A DNA stretch of 10,224 nt from Oscillospiraceae bacterium (GCA_017516785.1 JAFXAV010000064.1:1-10224), one strand, 5' to 3'. Numbered from the stretch's first letter, positions 1-7,262 are shown. The notes: generated by a model from the sequence alone, not told the origin. Numbers and translations are program-made.

Positions 1-1000
1 AGACAGAGATGGAGTTGCCTTCACCGTTAACGGTGGTGGTGGAGAAGTACTTGTAGCCCAGGGGGTTGCCGAAGAAGCCTTCGACGGAGTCATCGATCAT
101 GTACAGGTCGGTGTAGAAGTACAGGGGAACGATACAGCCGGTAGCCATCAGCATATCCTCAGCGATGTGCATCATAGCGTAACGGGTCTCGTTGTCGGTG
201 CAGGACTTGATGGTGGAGATCAGAACGTCGTAGGTCTCAGCCCAGGTGCCGTTCTCAACCTTGATGTCATAGCCCAGAGCAGTCAGATCCAGGTTGTAAG
301 CAGCAACATCAGCATGAGCGCCCTTGCCGTACTGGACGTCGTTGTTGCCGGAGCCGGAGGTCCACATATCCAGGAAGCAGATGGGATCGGTGTAGTCAGC
401 GACCCAGCCGTTACGTGCGATGGAGAAGTCACCGTTCTTACGGGTGTTCAGGAAGGTGTTCCACTCCTGGTTTTCCAGCTGCATATTGATGCCGACAGCA
501 GCCAGAGCGTTCTGCAGGTACTCACCGATGGCCTTGTGGGAATCGGAGGTGTTGTACAGGTAAGTCAGGGAGGGGAAGTTGGTGAACATGCCGTTCTCGT
601 CAACCTCGTAGTACTTGGACAGGATGGCGTAAGCCTCAGCGTAGTTAGCCTCGAAAGCTTCCTTGGCAACGTTGTAGTAGCCGTCAAATTCATCGCTGTA
701 GCCGGCAGTCTGATAGAACTGGGTGCCGTCGGGGTTCATCATACCCATAGCGACGAAGGAGGAAGCGGGAACCTGGCCAGCCTGGGTGATCTCTTCGACG
801 ATGTAGTTACGGTCGAGCAGCAGGCCCAGAGCGTAGCGGATCTCAGCCTCAGCTGCGATGGGATCGATGGGTGCAGCAGCTTCGGTCTCAGCGGGAGCAG
901 CGGGTGCTTCGGTAGCAGCGGGAGCCTCGGTCTTGGCGCCACAAGCAGCCAGGGACAGAACCATGGCCAGTGCCAGAAGCATAGCAATCAGTTTCTTCAT
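1..1000 (-). CDS. oppA: Peptide ABC transporter substrate-binding lipoprotein (OppA/DppA type), N-terminal half of domain missing, 3' end cut by window
   Basis: The reading frame runs from ATG 1000 to the left edge (333 codons, no stop). The start was chosen because AAAGGA lies 8 nt upstream; an in-frame ATG at 1006 is too close to it. Residues 1-20 are a lipoprotein signal peptide ending in LSLAAC (Cys20 lipidated), followed by an Ala/Pro/Glu/Thr linker to about residue 45. Residues about 50-333 match the second half of the SBP_bac_5 family: RYALGLLLDRNYIVEEI, then the QVPASSFV stretch, then LENQEWNTF, ARNGWVADY and, near the end, PLYFYTDLYM. In full-length family members (about 540 residues) the first of these motifs sits near residue 300, so some 230-280 residues of lobe I appear to be absent, in frame and without a stop. 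Family knowledge: OppA captures peptides outside the membrane and delivers them to OppBCDF. Without lobe I the clamshell could not close, so this copy may be non-functional, or the gap may be an assembly collapse. Confidence 0.85.
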   Translation of the reverse strand, partial: MKKLIAMLLALAMVLSLAACGAKTEAPAATEAPAAPAETEAAAPIDPIAAEAEIRYALGLLLDRNYIVEEITQAGQVPASSFVAMGMMNPDGTQFYQTAGYSDEFDGYYNVAKEAFEANYAEAYAILSKYYEVDENGMFTNFPSLTYLYNTSDSHKAIGEYLQNALAAVGINMQLENQEWNTFLNTRKNGDFSIARNGWVADYTDPICFLDMWTSGSGNNDVQYGKGAHADVAAYNLDLTALGYDIKVENGTWAETYDVLISTIKSCTDNETRYAMMHIAEDMLMATGCIVPLYFYTDLYMIDDSVEGFFGNPLGYKYFSTTTVNGEGNSISV

Positions 1001-1086
1001 TTTCATTTTCCTTTCTCATAAGAGATTTTATATTCATAATCCCAACCCGAACGGCAATTGGGAAGGGATGATGAAACGATGATATC

Positions 1087-1198
1087 GTCATTGCGAGGAG
1101 CGAAGCGACGTGGCAATCTCCTGACTCCTTCAAATTTGAGCGCTAGTGTATGATCGCAGGGAATTGCCACACCAGTCTGCGGACTGGTTCGCAATGAC
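1087..1198. repeat. REP/MITE-like palindromic repeat between oppF and oppA
   Basis: This 112-bp unit begins GTCATTGCGA (1087-1096) and ends TCGCAATGAC (1189-1198), a perfect 10-bp inverted repeat. A second nested pair, GTGGCAAT (1110-1117) and ATTGCCAC (1163-1170), is also perfect. On the right arm CCAGTC-TGCG-GACTGG (1172-1187) forms its own hairpin. The left arm is rich in GAGGAGCGAAGCG-like sequence. There is no coding potential. The design resembles the dispersed non-coding palindromic elements with GTCATTGCGA ends seen in many bacteria, from memory and not checked. It fills most of the 221-nt gap 1001-1221. The rest of that gap (1001-1086) shows the oppA ribosome binding site, a weak CCCAA/TTGGG inverted repeat at 1041-1062 and no convincing promoter. 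In the opp transcript the repeat would fold as a long hairpin without a following U-run, so it is not a classical terminator. Confidence 0.8.
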
Positions 1199-1221
1199 AC
1201 ACAGAAAAAAGGGGAGGTAAT

Positions 1222-2202
1222 TTAACCAAACTTCTCCAGGTTGTGGCAGGCCACGAAATGGCCGGAGGAGACTTCCTTGAACTCAGGCATACTCTCGGCG
1301 CAGGCATCGGTTGCGTAGGGGCAACGGGTGCGGAAGGGGCAGCCGGAGGGAGCGTTCAGGGGAGAGGGAATATCGCCGGAGAGGACGATGCGCTTGTTTT
1401 CCCGTGCCTTGATGGGGTCAGGCAGGGGAACTGCGGACATCAGGCACTTGGTATAGGGATGCAGGGGATGGTTGTAGATCTCGTTGGCATCAGCCATCTC
1501 CACCATCTTGCCCAGATACATAACGGCAATGCGGTCGGAAATATGACGGACGACCAGAAGATCGTGGGCGATGAACAGATAAGTCAGTCCCATTTCTTCC
1601 TGGAGCTCATCGAACATATTGATGACCTGTGCCTGGATAGAAACGTCCAGTGCGGAGACAGGCTCGTCACAGACTACAAACTCGGGGCCCATGGCGAGGC
1701 TGCGGGCAATGCCGATACGCTGACGCTGACCGCCGGAGAACTCGTGGGCGTAGCGGTTGGCGTGCTCGGAGTTCAGGCCAACCCGGTTCATCAGTTCCAG
1801 TACCTTTTCCTGGCGTTCCTTCTGGTTGGTATACAGCTTGTGGACATCCAGAGGCTCGGCGATGATATCGGAAACGGTCATTCTGGGGTTCAGAGAGGAG
1901 TAGGGATCCTGGAAGACCATGGCAGACTTCTTGCGGTAGTCCAGAATGTCAGCCTTGCTGACGATCTGCTTTCCGTCGAACCAGATCTCACCGGCGGTGG
2001 GCTTATACAGGTGCAGCAGGGTGCGGCCAACGGTGGTCTTACCGCAGCCGGATTCGCCAACCAGACCCAGAGTTTCGCCCTTGCGGATGGCAAAGGAAAC
2101 GTCATCCACAGCCTTCAGAGGCTTGGTTTTGAACATACCCACATTGATGGGGAAGTATTCTTTCAGATTTTTGACTTCAACCAGATTCTTGATGTCGCTC
2201 AT
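1222..2202 (-). CDS. oppF: Oligopeptide ABC transporter ATP-binding protein OppF/DppF
   Basis: This is one of the two ATPase subunits that power peptide import at the cytoplasmic face of the OppBC pore. In 326 residues it shows Walker [10 protein letters not shown] (49-57), Q-loop FQDP with Gln98, signature SGGQRQR (156-162), Walker B VVCDEP with catalytic Glu180, D-loop SALD and switch His213, so it should hydrolyse ATP. The C-terminal oligopeptide-transporter extension carries Cys288, Cys294, Cys301 and Cys319. These have the spacing C-x5-C-x6-C-x17-C associated with a [4Fe-4S] cluster in characterised Opp/Dpp ATPases. The ATG overlaps the oppD stop by 4 nt (ATGA), indicating translational coupling; GGAGG lies about 10 nt upstream inside oppD. 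The assignment OppF rather than OppD rests on order and on the [16 protein letters not shown]-terminus typical of the F subunit. The exact substrate class (oligo- or dipeptide) cannot be told. Confidence 0.95.
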   Translation of the reverse strand: MSDIKNLVEVKNLKEYFPINVGMFKTKPLKAVDDVSFAIRKGETLGLVGESGCGKTTVGRTLLHLYKPTAGEIWFDGKQIVSKADILDYRKKSAMVFQDPYSSLNPRMTVSDIIAEPLDVHKLYTNQKERQEKVLELMNRVGLNSEHANRYAHEFSGGQRQRIGIARSLAMGPEFVVCDEPVSALDVSIQAQVINMFDELQEEMGLTYLFIAHDLLVVRHISDRIAVMYLGKMVEMADANEIYNHPLHPYTKCLMSAVPLPDPIKARENKRIVLSGDIPSPLNAPSGCPFRTRCPYATDACAESMPEFKEVSSGHFVACHNLEKFG

Positions 2203-3203
2203 GCTTCGTTGACCTCCTCGAGGGTGCCGTTTTCAAAGGCTTCCTTCACGTTCATCCAGCAGGCGGCCTGGTGCCATTCATTGATCTGCATCCGCTGGCA
2301 GCGCTCACGCATACAGATCTTCATGGCTGCGTCGCAGCGGGGGGCGAAGGGACAGCCCTGGGGCATATTCAGCAGGTCGATGGGAGTGCCGGAGATGGGC
2401 TGCAGGCGGCTGCCGTCAGAATCTACGGTAGGGATGGAACGCATCAGACCCTTGGTGTATTCGTGCTTGGGATTGTAGAAAATCTCGTCAGCGGAACCCT
2501 GCTCACAGATGGAGCCGGCGTACATGACGATCACTTCGTCACACATCTGGGCCACAACGCCCAGGTCGTGGGTGATCATAATGATGGCCATGCCCAGTTC
2601 CTTCTGGAGCGACTGCATCAGTTCCAGGATCTGAGCCTGAATGGTCACGTCCAGTGCGGTGGTGGGTTCGTCAGCAATGAGGATATCCGGCTCGCAGGCC
2701 AGGGCCATAGCGATCATAACTCTCTGACGCATACCGCCGGAGAACTCGAAGGGATACTGCTTCATACGCTTTTCAGGCTCGTTGACATTGACCAGCTTCA
2801 GCATTTCAATGGCACGCTCCCGGGCCTGCTTCTTGTTGCGGGGGGTGTGGAGCATGATGGCCTCCATCAGCTGATGGCCGATGGTATAGGTGGGGTTCAG
2901 GGAGGTCATGGGATCCTGGAAGATGATGGAGATCTTGTTGCCGCGGATAGACTTCATGCCCTTCTCGCCGATGCCCACCAGCTCCTGGCCGTTGAACTTT
3001 ACGGAGCCGCCTACGATCTTACCGGTCTTTTCCAGAATCTGCATAATGGAGTAGGCGGTGACGGACTTACCGGAGCCGGACTCACCAACGATGCCCAGAA
3101 CCTTGCCGTGGTCTAAGTTGAAGGAAACACCGTTGACGGCTTTCACTTCGCCTGCGGGGGTAAAGAAGGAGGTGCGCAGGTCTTTTACTTCTAACATTGC
3201 CAT
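2199..3203 (-). CDS. oppD: Oligopeptide ABC transporter ATP-binding protein OppD/DppD
   Basis: This is the partner ATPase of OppF. The 334-residue protein has Walker A GESGSGKS (40-47), Q-loop Gln96 in [12 protein letters not shown], signature FSGGMRQR (154-161), Walker B LIADEP with Glu179, D-loop ALD and switch His212. All catalytic positions are present. The C-terminal domain holds Cys284, Cys290, Cys297 and Cys315 with exactly the spacing found in the neighbouring OppF, plus an extra Cys302. ATG 3203 is preferred over the in-frame ATG 3197 because GGAGG (3217-3213) is 9 nt upstream. It lies 14 nt after oppC, with the ribosome binding site abutting the oppC stop, and overlaps oppF by 4 nt, so it is part of one transcript. 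The FSGGMRQR signature and the position upstream of the F subunit favour OppD/DppD. Confidence 0.95.
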   Translation of the reverse strand: MAMLEVKDLRTSFFTPAGEVKAVNGVSFNLDHGKVLGIVGESGSGKSVTAYSIMQILEKTGKIVGGSVKFNGQELVGIGEKGMKSIRGNKISIIFQDPMTSLNPTYTIGHQLMEAIMLHTPRNKKQARERAIEMLKLVNVNEPEKRMKQYPFEFSGGMRQRVMIAMALACEPDILIADEPTTALDVTIQAQILELMQSLQKELGMAIIMITHDLGVVAQMCDEVIVMYAGSICEQGSADEIFYNPKHEYTKGLMRSIPTVDSDGSRLQPISGTPIDLLNMPQGCPFAPRCDAAMKICMRERCQRMQINEWHQAACWMNVKEAFENGTLEEVNEA

Positions 3204-3217
3204 TGCCTAATTCCTCC

Positions 3218-4276
3218 TTATTTCTTCAGTTTGGGGTCGAAAGCATCCCGCAGACCGTCACCGAACAGGTTCAGGGACAGCACGATCAGGGAAATGACCA
3301 CAGCGGGGATGATCAGACGGTAGGGATAAGTAGCATAGCCATTCAGTGCGTCGGAAGCCAGGCTGCCCAGAGAGGGCATGGGGGCGTTGACACCCAACCC
3401 TAAGAAGGACAGGTAGCTTTCGGTGAAGATGGCGCTGGGGATCTGCAGGCAGGTGGAGATGATGACCACGCTGATGCAGTTGGGAAGCAGATGCTTACGG
3501 ATAATCCAGCCGGCCTTAGCACCGGTGGCCTGGGCTGCCAGGACGTATTCCTGCTCACGAAGGCTGAGGATCTGGCCGCGGATCAGACGGGCCATGGAGC
3601 ACCAGTACAGCAGTGCGAAGATCAGGAACAGGGAGACCATGTTGGTGCCCAGCTTTTCCAGAATGGTGCCCTCCAGCAGGGGGCCAAGGGAAACTTTCAT
3701 AACAGAGCCCAGCAGAATGACCATCAGGGTATCAGGCAGGGAGTAGATGATATCCACGATGCGCATGATGATGATATCCACCTTGCCGCCGATGTAGCCG
3801 GCGATGGAACCGATGGTCAGACCGATAATCAAAACGATGATGGAGGCAAAGAAGCCAACTGCCAGGGAGATACGGGTACCGTAGACGATACGGATAAAGT
3901 AGTCACGGCCCTGGGCATCGGTGCCGAAGATATGGGGGAACACATCCTCACCGGCTTCGATCCGCTTCTGCTCGGTGGCACCATACTCGAAGGGAGCCAG
4001 GTTGTTATAAGAGGGATCCATGGGCTTACCGGGGGTGTTGCCCAGCATCTTGTCGTAGCGGTAGGGCCAGAAGAAGGGGATGATGATGCTGCCAAGGGCA
4101 ATGATGATGATCAGGAACATGGAGATGGCTGCGATCTTGTTCTTCATCAGCCGCTTCATACCGTCCTTGAAGAAGGTGGTAGAGGGGCGCATCTTTACCA
4201 TGTAGGCTTTTTCTGCTTCCGTTGCCGGGATAAAATCGTCCACGTCCACGTGCATGGAGAAAATCTTTTTATTCAT
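3218..4276 (-). CDS. oppC: Oligopeptide ABC transporter permease OppC/DppC
   Basis: This is an integral membrane subunit forming the peptide channel with OppB. It has 352 residues, slightly longer than typical OppC (about 300) because of a hydrophilic stretch (about 71-125) between TM1 and the core. The N-terminal OppC_N-like region (about 35-70) contains MKNKIAAISMFLI and TM1. A BPD_transp_1 core follows with several further membrane segments. The cytoplasmic EAA loop that docks onto the ATPases is at about 241-265 (EQEYVLAAQATGAKAG, then RKHLLPN). The C-terminus ends in the family-typical LNLFGDGLRDAFDPKLKK. The start ATG 4276 was chosen over an upstream in-frame ATG at 4333 because AAGGAG lies 6 nt before it, and because the longer form would extend into oppB and add a polar tail unlike the family. 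There are 10 nt between the oppB stop and this start. Confidence 0.95.
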   Translation of the reverse strand: MNKKIFSMHVDVDDFIPATEAEKAYMVKMRPSTTFFKDGMKRLMKNKIAAISMFLIIIIALGSIIIPFFWPYRYDKMLGNTPGKPMDPSYNNLAPFEYGATEQKRIEAGEDVFPHIFGTDAQGRDYFIRIVYGTRISLAVGFFASIIVLIIGLTIGSIAGYIGGKVDIIIMRIVDIIYSLPDTLMVILLGSVMKVSLGPLLEGTILEKLGTNMVSLFLIFALLYWCSMARLIRGQILSLREQEYVLAAQATGAKAGWIIRKHLLPNCISVVIISTCLQIPSAIFTESYLSFLGLGVNAPMPSLGSLASDALNGYATYPYRLIIPAVVISLIVLSLNLFGDGLRDAFDPKLKK

Positions 4277-4286
4277 TGGGTTCTCC

Positions 4287-5216
4287 TTATTCCAGGGTGA
4301 TTCTGGGGTCAACGACCTTGTACAGGATATCACTGACCAGGTTCATAATAACGATCAGGCAGGCCAGCACGATGGTGGTGCCCATAATCAGGGGATAGTC
4401 ACGGTTGGTGATGGAGCTGACGAAGGCACGGCCAATGCCGGGGACAGCGAAGATCTGTTCCACGACCAGGGAGCCGGTGACGATGTAGGCCAGCATGGGG
4501 CCGAAGTAGGTAATGACGGGAATCAGGGAATTTTTCAGGGCATGGCCGAAGATGATCTTGCCGGGAGCAACGCCCTTGGCACGGGCGGTGCGGATGTAGT
4601 CCTGGCCCAGAACGTCCAGCATGGAGCTGCGGGTCAGGCGGGTGATGTAGGCCATGGGGTACAGGGACAATGTGATGATGGGAAGCACCAGACCCTCAGC
4701 GGTGGAACCGTTGGCGGGGAAGATGGGGATGATCACCGCAAACATCAGAAGCAGCAATGTACCCATGATAAACGAGGGCATGGACACGAAGGCGGTAACG
4801 ATGACCATGATGATCTTGTCCAGGAAGGTGTTGCGGCGCAGGGCAGCCACGGAGCCCAGGACAATACCGCAGCCAAGTGCCAGGAATGCGGCGATGACAC
4901 CCAGCTTCACGGAGGTCTTCATACCGTCAGCGATGACATCGATGACCATACGGCCGCGCAGCTTCAGGGAGGGGCCGAAATCCAGCTTGGTGACGATGTC
5001 CTTCAGGTAAGTGAAGTACTGCTCCATTACCGGCTTATCCAGACCGTATTTGGCTTTCAGCGCAGCCTCGGCGGCCTCGGAAACCGCTTTCTCACCCATG
5101 AAGGGACCACCGGGAACCGCTCTTGTAACGAAGAAGGTGACAGTGATGACCACCCAGATCGTCAGAACCGCCAGGGCGATACGCTTGAGGATGTACAATA
5201 AGGTTTTGGAGTTCAT
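4287..5216 (-). CDS. oppB: Oligopeptide ABC transporter permease OppB/DppB
   Basis: This is the first gene of the operon and the second half of the membrane channel. The 309-residue protein begins with the classic OppB N-terminus: a basic LYILKRI followed by TM1 (about 12-30) and TRAVPGGPF. A BPD_transp_1 core follows, with the EAA loop at about 204-228 (GQDYIRTARAKGVAPGK), the VEQIFAVPGIGRAF segment and the terminal VVDPRITLE. Length and motifs match the family, so the gene appears intact. ATG 5216 has AAAGGA 8 nt upstream (5230-5225). This ribosome binding site partly lies inside a perfect 12-bp palindrome (AGGATCGATCCT, 5217-5228). Transcription probably starts near 5352 from the promoter at 5387-5359. 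The gene is tightly followed by oppC. Confidence 0.95.
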   Translation of the reverse strand: MNSKTLLYILKRIALAVLTIWVVITVTFFVTRAVPGGPFMGEKAVSEAAEAALKAKYGLDKPVMEQYFTYLKDIVTKLDFGPSLKLRGRMVIDVIADGMKTSVKLGVIAAFLALGCGIVLGSVAALRRNTFLDKIIMVIVTAFVSMPSFIMGTLLLLMFAVIIPIFPANGSTAEGLVLPIITLSLYPMAYITRLTRSSMLDVLGQDYIRTARAKGVAPGKIIFGHALKNSLIPVITYFGPMLAYIVTGSLVVEQIFAVPGIGRAFVSSITNRDYPLIMGTTIVLACLIVIMNLVSDILYKVVDPRITLE

Positions 5217-5318
5217 AGGATCGATCCTTTCTGTTTTTCGCTGAAGCCTCCGGCGTCGTTATTTTTACAAAATAACGAAAATGGGATGTACATCCCATTT
5301 TATCCCGATTTGTTCAGC
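5217..5318 (-). promoter_or_regulatory. Palindrome-rich leader of the opp operon
   Basis: Between the predicted transcription start (about 5352) and oppB lie three self-complementary sequences. The first is a perfect 24-bp palindrome at 5278-5301 (half-site AAAATGGGATGT, mirrored by ACATCCCATTTT). Directly abutting it is a 9-bp inverted repeat, CGTTATTTT (5257-5265) and AAAATAACG (5269-5277). The third is AGGATCGATCCT at 5217-5228 over the ribosome binding site. In addition GCTGAA and TTCAGC (5318-5313 and 5245-5240 in the transcript) can pair around the first two hairpins. In RNA the 24-bp palindrome gives a stem with a GUAC loop followed by a U-rich stretch, so it could act as an attenuator. 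As DNA it could be an operator for a dimeric regulator. I do not recognise it as a known riboswitch or T-box. Confidence 0.6.
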
Positions 5319-5358
5319 TTTCGCAGGCAATAACCCGTCTCAAACGACTATGACATAA

Positions 5359-5387
5359 ATTATAGTATAGAAGAAGCTTTTTTTCAA
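5359..5387 (-). promoter_or_regulatory. Promoter of the opp operon (sigma-A type)
   Basis: Read on the minus strand, TTGAAA (5387-5382) is followed after exactly 17 nt by a perfect TATAAT (5364-5359). An A-rich run lies immediately downstream of the -35 box. The predicted start near 5352 gives an untranslated leader of about 135 nt before oppB. Confidence 0.8.
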
Positions 5388-5392
5388 CAAAT

Positions 5393-5693
5393 CAATATGC
5401 TGAAATTTAATGATTTCTTAACAATTATTTTGTGCCTTTTGTATACGGGCAAGTGTCCGCGTGCAGAAAACAGTATGTTTTGTACAAAATGAAAGAACCC
5501 CGGCGTGGTTGACCAGACCATGCCGGGATTCTTCCAGAGAAAAAGAGAGGTAAGAAAATGAAAAAGAATGAAATCCATCGATTGACTATATTATACCCCA
5601 GGGGTGTTAAAAAATAAGGGGTAATTTATTAAGAGTGTATTAAGCGGGTAGAAAGAAAGCTCGGTTTTTTGTGCGAAATGACAATGAAGATGG
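5393..5693. other. Intergenic region, no convincing gene
   Basis: This AT-rich stretch of 301 nt lies between the opp promoter and the end of the putative anti-sigma gene. It contains the strong hairpin 5493-5533, a perfect 12-bp palindrome TTTTGTACAAAA (5478-5489) and a compact ACCCC/GGGGT inverted repeat (5595-5605). It also contains one very short plus-strand frame of 19 codons (5558-5617) with GAGAGG 7 nt before its ATG. None of these is enough to call a gene. Confidence 0.6.
5493..5533 (-). terminator. Probable intrinsic terminator after the sigma/anti-sigma unit
   Basis: AAGAA (5493-5497) pairs with TTCTT (5529-5533), and inside it CCCGGC pairs with GCCGGG and TGGT with ACCA around a 7-nt loop. 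On the minus strand the stem is followed by a U-rich tail (TTCTTTCATTTTGT). On the plus strand the following sequence is purine-rich, so only the minus direction suits termination. It lies about 160 nt beyond the anti-sigma stop. Confidence 0.5.
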
Positions 5694-6725
5694 TTATCCT
5701 ACGTTGATCCAGCCATCCATAAGAATGACGTGGCTGGCGGTGCCATCCTCCAGCATGGCTTGCAGACCCTGCGGGGTGGCGGAAACCAGGCAGGCGTAGG
5801 TGCTGACACCATGTTCTTCCACATAGCTCAGAACATACTCGGAATATTCTCCCACGGCATTGCGGAAAGAGGGGCCCCGGTCTTTTGACACCTGATCGGA
5901 CTGAAACCGCAGCAGGCTTTTGAAATGCTGGGTCATATGGGAGCCGTCAGGAGCGAAGTTATCGATAAAAAATTCCGGATAGGTTTCGTTCAGCTCATAG
6001 CCGTTATAGGAGTGCACGGAAAAACCGATGGGAAACGAGGATGCTGCGTCGCCTTCCACACGGACGGCGGTCCAGAGGACGGAAACGCCGTTTCTGGCAT
6101 CCCAGTTGTATTTGAACAGCAGCTGCTGGAATTGCTCCATGGTAAGGTCCTCCGGGAAATGGACGACTGCTTTCAGCTGGATATATTCCGGCAGCTGGGA
6201 GAGAACGTCTGCGGTATTGGAAGACCAGATATCCCGCATATCGAAGGGTTCTGCATCCTTGGTTTCCTCCGATGGGTCTGCATAGTAATCAGAGGAGAGG
6301 TAAAGATCCTCTGTGCGGGTGTTAAAATAGTAGTAATCCAAATCCAGCAGGCCCCGTTCCAGCATACCGCCAATGTATTCCTGCTCCCCGGTGGCATCAT
6401 CTGTCCGGGTGATATGCAGGTCATAGGTGGCAAAGCCGGTTTTTCCGGCGATCATCTGTACAGAGCGTCCAGGCTGATAAAGCTCAGTATAGGCCTGAAG
6501 TGTCATTCTCAAATCGCTTCCTGCATTATAATCACTGTCAAAGGGCCCCCAGTACAGCGTTTCCACAGCGGGAATGATGCCGTAGACAGATACCAGCAGG
6601 ATCGCCGCTGCCAGCAGCAGGCTGGTGAGGATGGTTTTCCAGTTTCTCCTGTTCAGGTCTTTTCGAATTTTCAGCAGCTCTGCGTCGTTTTCCGGCAGAG
6701 GGATCGTTTCATTCCAGTTCTCCAT
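5694..6725 (-). CDS. Putative membrane-bound anti-sigma factor (Sigma_reg_N/Sigma_reg_C-like)
   Basis: The protein has 343 residues: a short cytoplasmic N-terminus (1-30) rich in charged residues, one membrane segment (about 31-50, TILTSLLLAAAILLVSVYGI) and a large extracytoplasmic region. Residues about 180-330 resemble the sigma-factor-regulator C-terminal domain: IQLKAVVHFPEDLTMEQF, a WTAVRVE strand, FRNAVGEYSEYV, then a final MLEDGTASHVILMD. Assignment to the family is from recalled motifs and strongly from context. The start overlaps the upstream ECF sigma gene by 17 nt, with GGAGG 9 nt before the ATG inside that gene, so the two are translationally coupled. The presumed role is to hold the sigma factor at the membrane until an envelope signal releases it. 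No HxxxCxxC zinc motif is present, so it is not a ZAS-type anti-sigma factor. No terminator follows directly. Confidence 0.7.
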   Translation of the reverse strand: MENWNETIPLPENDAELLKIRKDLNRRNWKTILTSLLLAAAILLVSVYGIIPAVETLYWGPFDSDYNAGSDLRMTLQAYTELYQPGRSVQMIAGKTGFATYDLHITRTDDATGEQEYIGGMLERGLLDLDYYYFNTRTEDLYLSSDYYADPSEETKDAEPFDMRDIWSSNTADVLSQLPEYIQLKAVVHFPEDLTMEQFQQLLFKYNWDARNGVSVLWTAVRVEGDAASSFPIGFSVHSYNGYELNETYPEFFIDNFAPDGSHMTQHFKSLLRFQSDQVSKDRGPSFRNAVGEYSEYVLSYVEEHGVSTYACLVSATPQGLQAMLEDGTASHVILMDGWINVG

Positions 6726-7209
6726 ATCCCAGATCCTCCATTCTGAATTTTAATGTATGCCGCAGCCGCACCATCCGCTGGCGGGCGGCAGCATAGCTGC
6801 AGCCCAGCAGCCGGGCTGCTTCCTGTAGGCCCAGGCCCGAAATATAATGCAGGGTCACCAGCTCCCGGTCCTGGGGGGAAAGCTCCGACAGGCACTGCCA
6901 CAGGCAGCGCTTCTGTTCATCCTGCAGGTATTTGCTTTCCGGGGTGGAACCGTCGCTCATATGCTCCAGAGGCTCCCCGGAGGTTTCCCACTTCCGTTTT
7001 CGCAGATGATCGATCCAGAGATTTTTACACACCCGCAGGAGCCAGTAGCGAAAGGAGGGAACGCTGTTCGGCAGGCTCAGATAGGCTTTGACAAAGGCAT
7101 CCGATGCCAGGTCCTGGGCTAAGTGTTCTTCGCCGCAGAGGGCCAGACAGTACAGCACTGCACCGGCGTAGTATTTCCGGTAGAGTTCTTCCAGAATATC
7201 CGCATCCAT
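6709..7209 (-). CDS. ECF-type RNA polymerase sigma factor (sigma-70 family)
   Basis: The 166-residue protein has the two-domain ECF plan. Region 2 is at about 8-73, with the DLASDAFVKAYLSL helix and a FRYWLLRVCKNLWIDHLRKRK helix that would bind the -10 element and core polymerase. Region 4 is at about 105-155, starting LSELSPQDRELVTLHYISGL, with the helix-turn-helix LQEAARLLGCSYAAARQRMVRLR that recognises the -35 element. Length is normal for the family and no extra domain is seen. ATG 7209 has AGGAGG 9 nt upstream. The 3' end overlaps the downstream anti-sigma gene by 17 nt, the usual arrangement for a sigma factor and its inhibitor. Its own promoter looks like a housekeeping one, so autoregulation is not evident from sequence. 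Target genes are unknown. Confidence 0.93.
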   Translation of the reverse strand: MDADILEELYRKYYAGAVLYCLALCGEEHLAQDLASDAFVKAYLSLPNSVPSFRYWLLRVCKNLWIDHLRKRKWETSGEPLEHMSDGSTPESKYLQDEQKRCLWQCLSELSPQDRELVTLHYISGLGLQEAARLLGCSYAAARQRMVRLRHTLKFRMEDLGYGELE

Positions 7210-7262
7210 GGGCCGCCGCCTCCTTTCACCCTACATACGTTTCAGCCGGGATTTTGTGACAT

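Noticed and set aside
167..1021. Long plus-strand open frame opposite oppA
   Set aside because: It mirrors the third-position bias of the real minus-strand lipoprotein gene, has no ribosome binding site and no recognisable domain.
1087..1198. Palindromic unit as a CRISPR repeat or as an intrinsic terminator
   Set aside because: There is only one copy in the window with no spacer pattern, and no T-run follows the stem on either strand.
1243..5201. Several long plus-strand open frames (1243-2478, 2271-3116, 3491-4300, 4254-5201) opposite the opp genes
   Set aside because: The opposite strand encodes clear OppFDCB motifs throughout. These frames give Gly/His/Asp/Gln-rich low-complexity translations typical of antisense shadows.
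5384..5578. 64-codon minus-strand open frame ahead of oppB
   Set aside because: It overlaps the opp promoter and the terminator hairpin, has no good ribosome binding site and an unremarkable composition.
7239..7244. TGAAAC on the minus strand upstream of the sigma gene, an ECF-type -35 box
   Set aside because: No CGTC/CGTA-type -10 element lies 16-17 nt downstream; the next bases run into the ribosome binding site.
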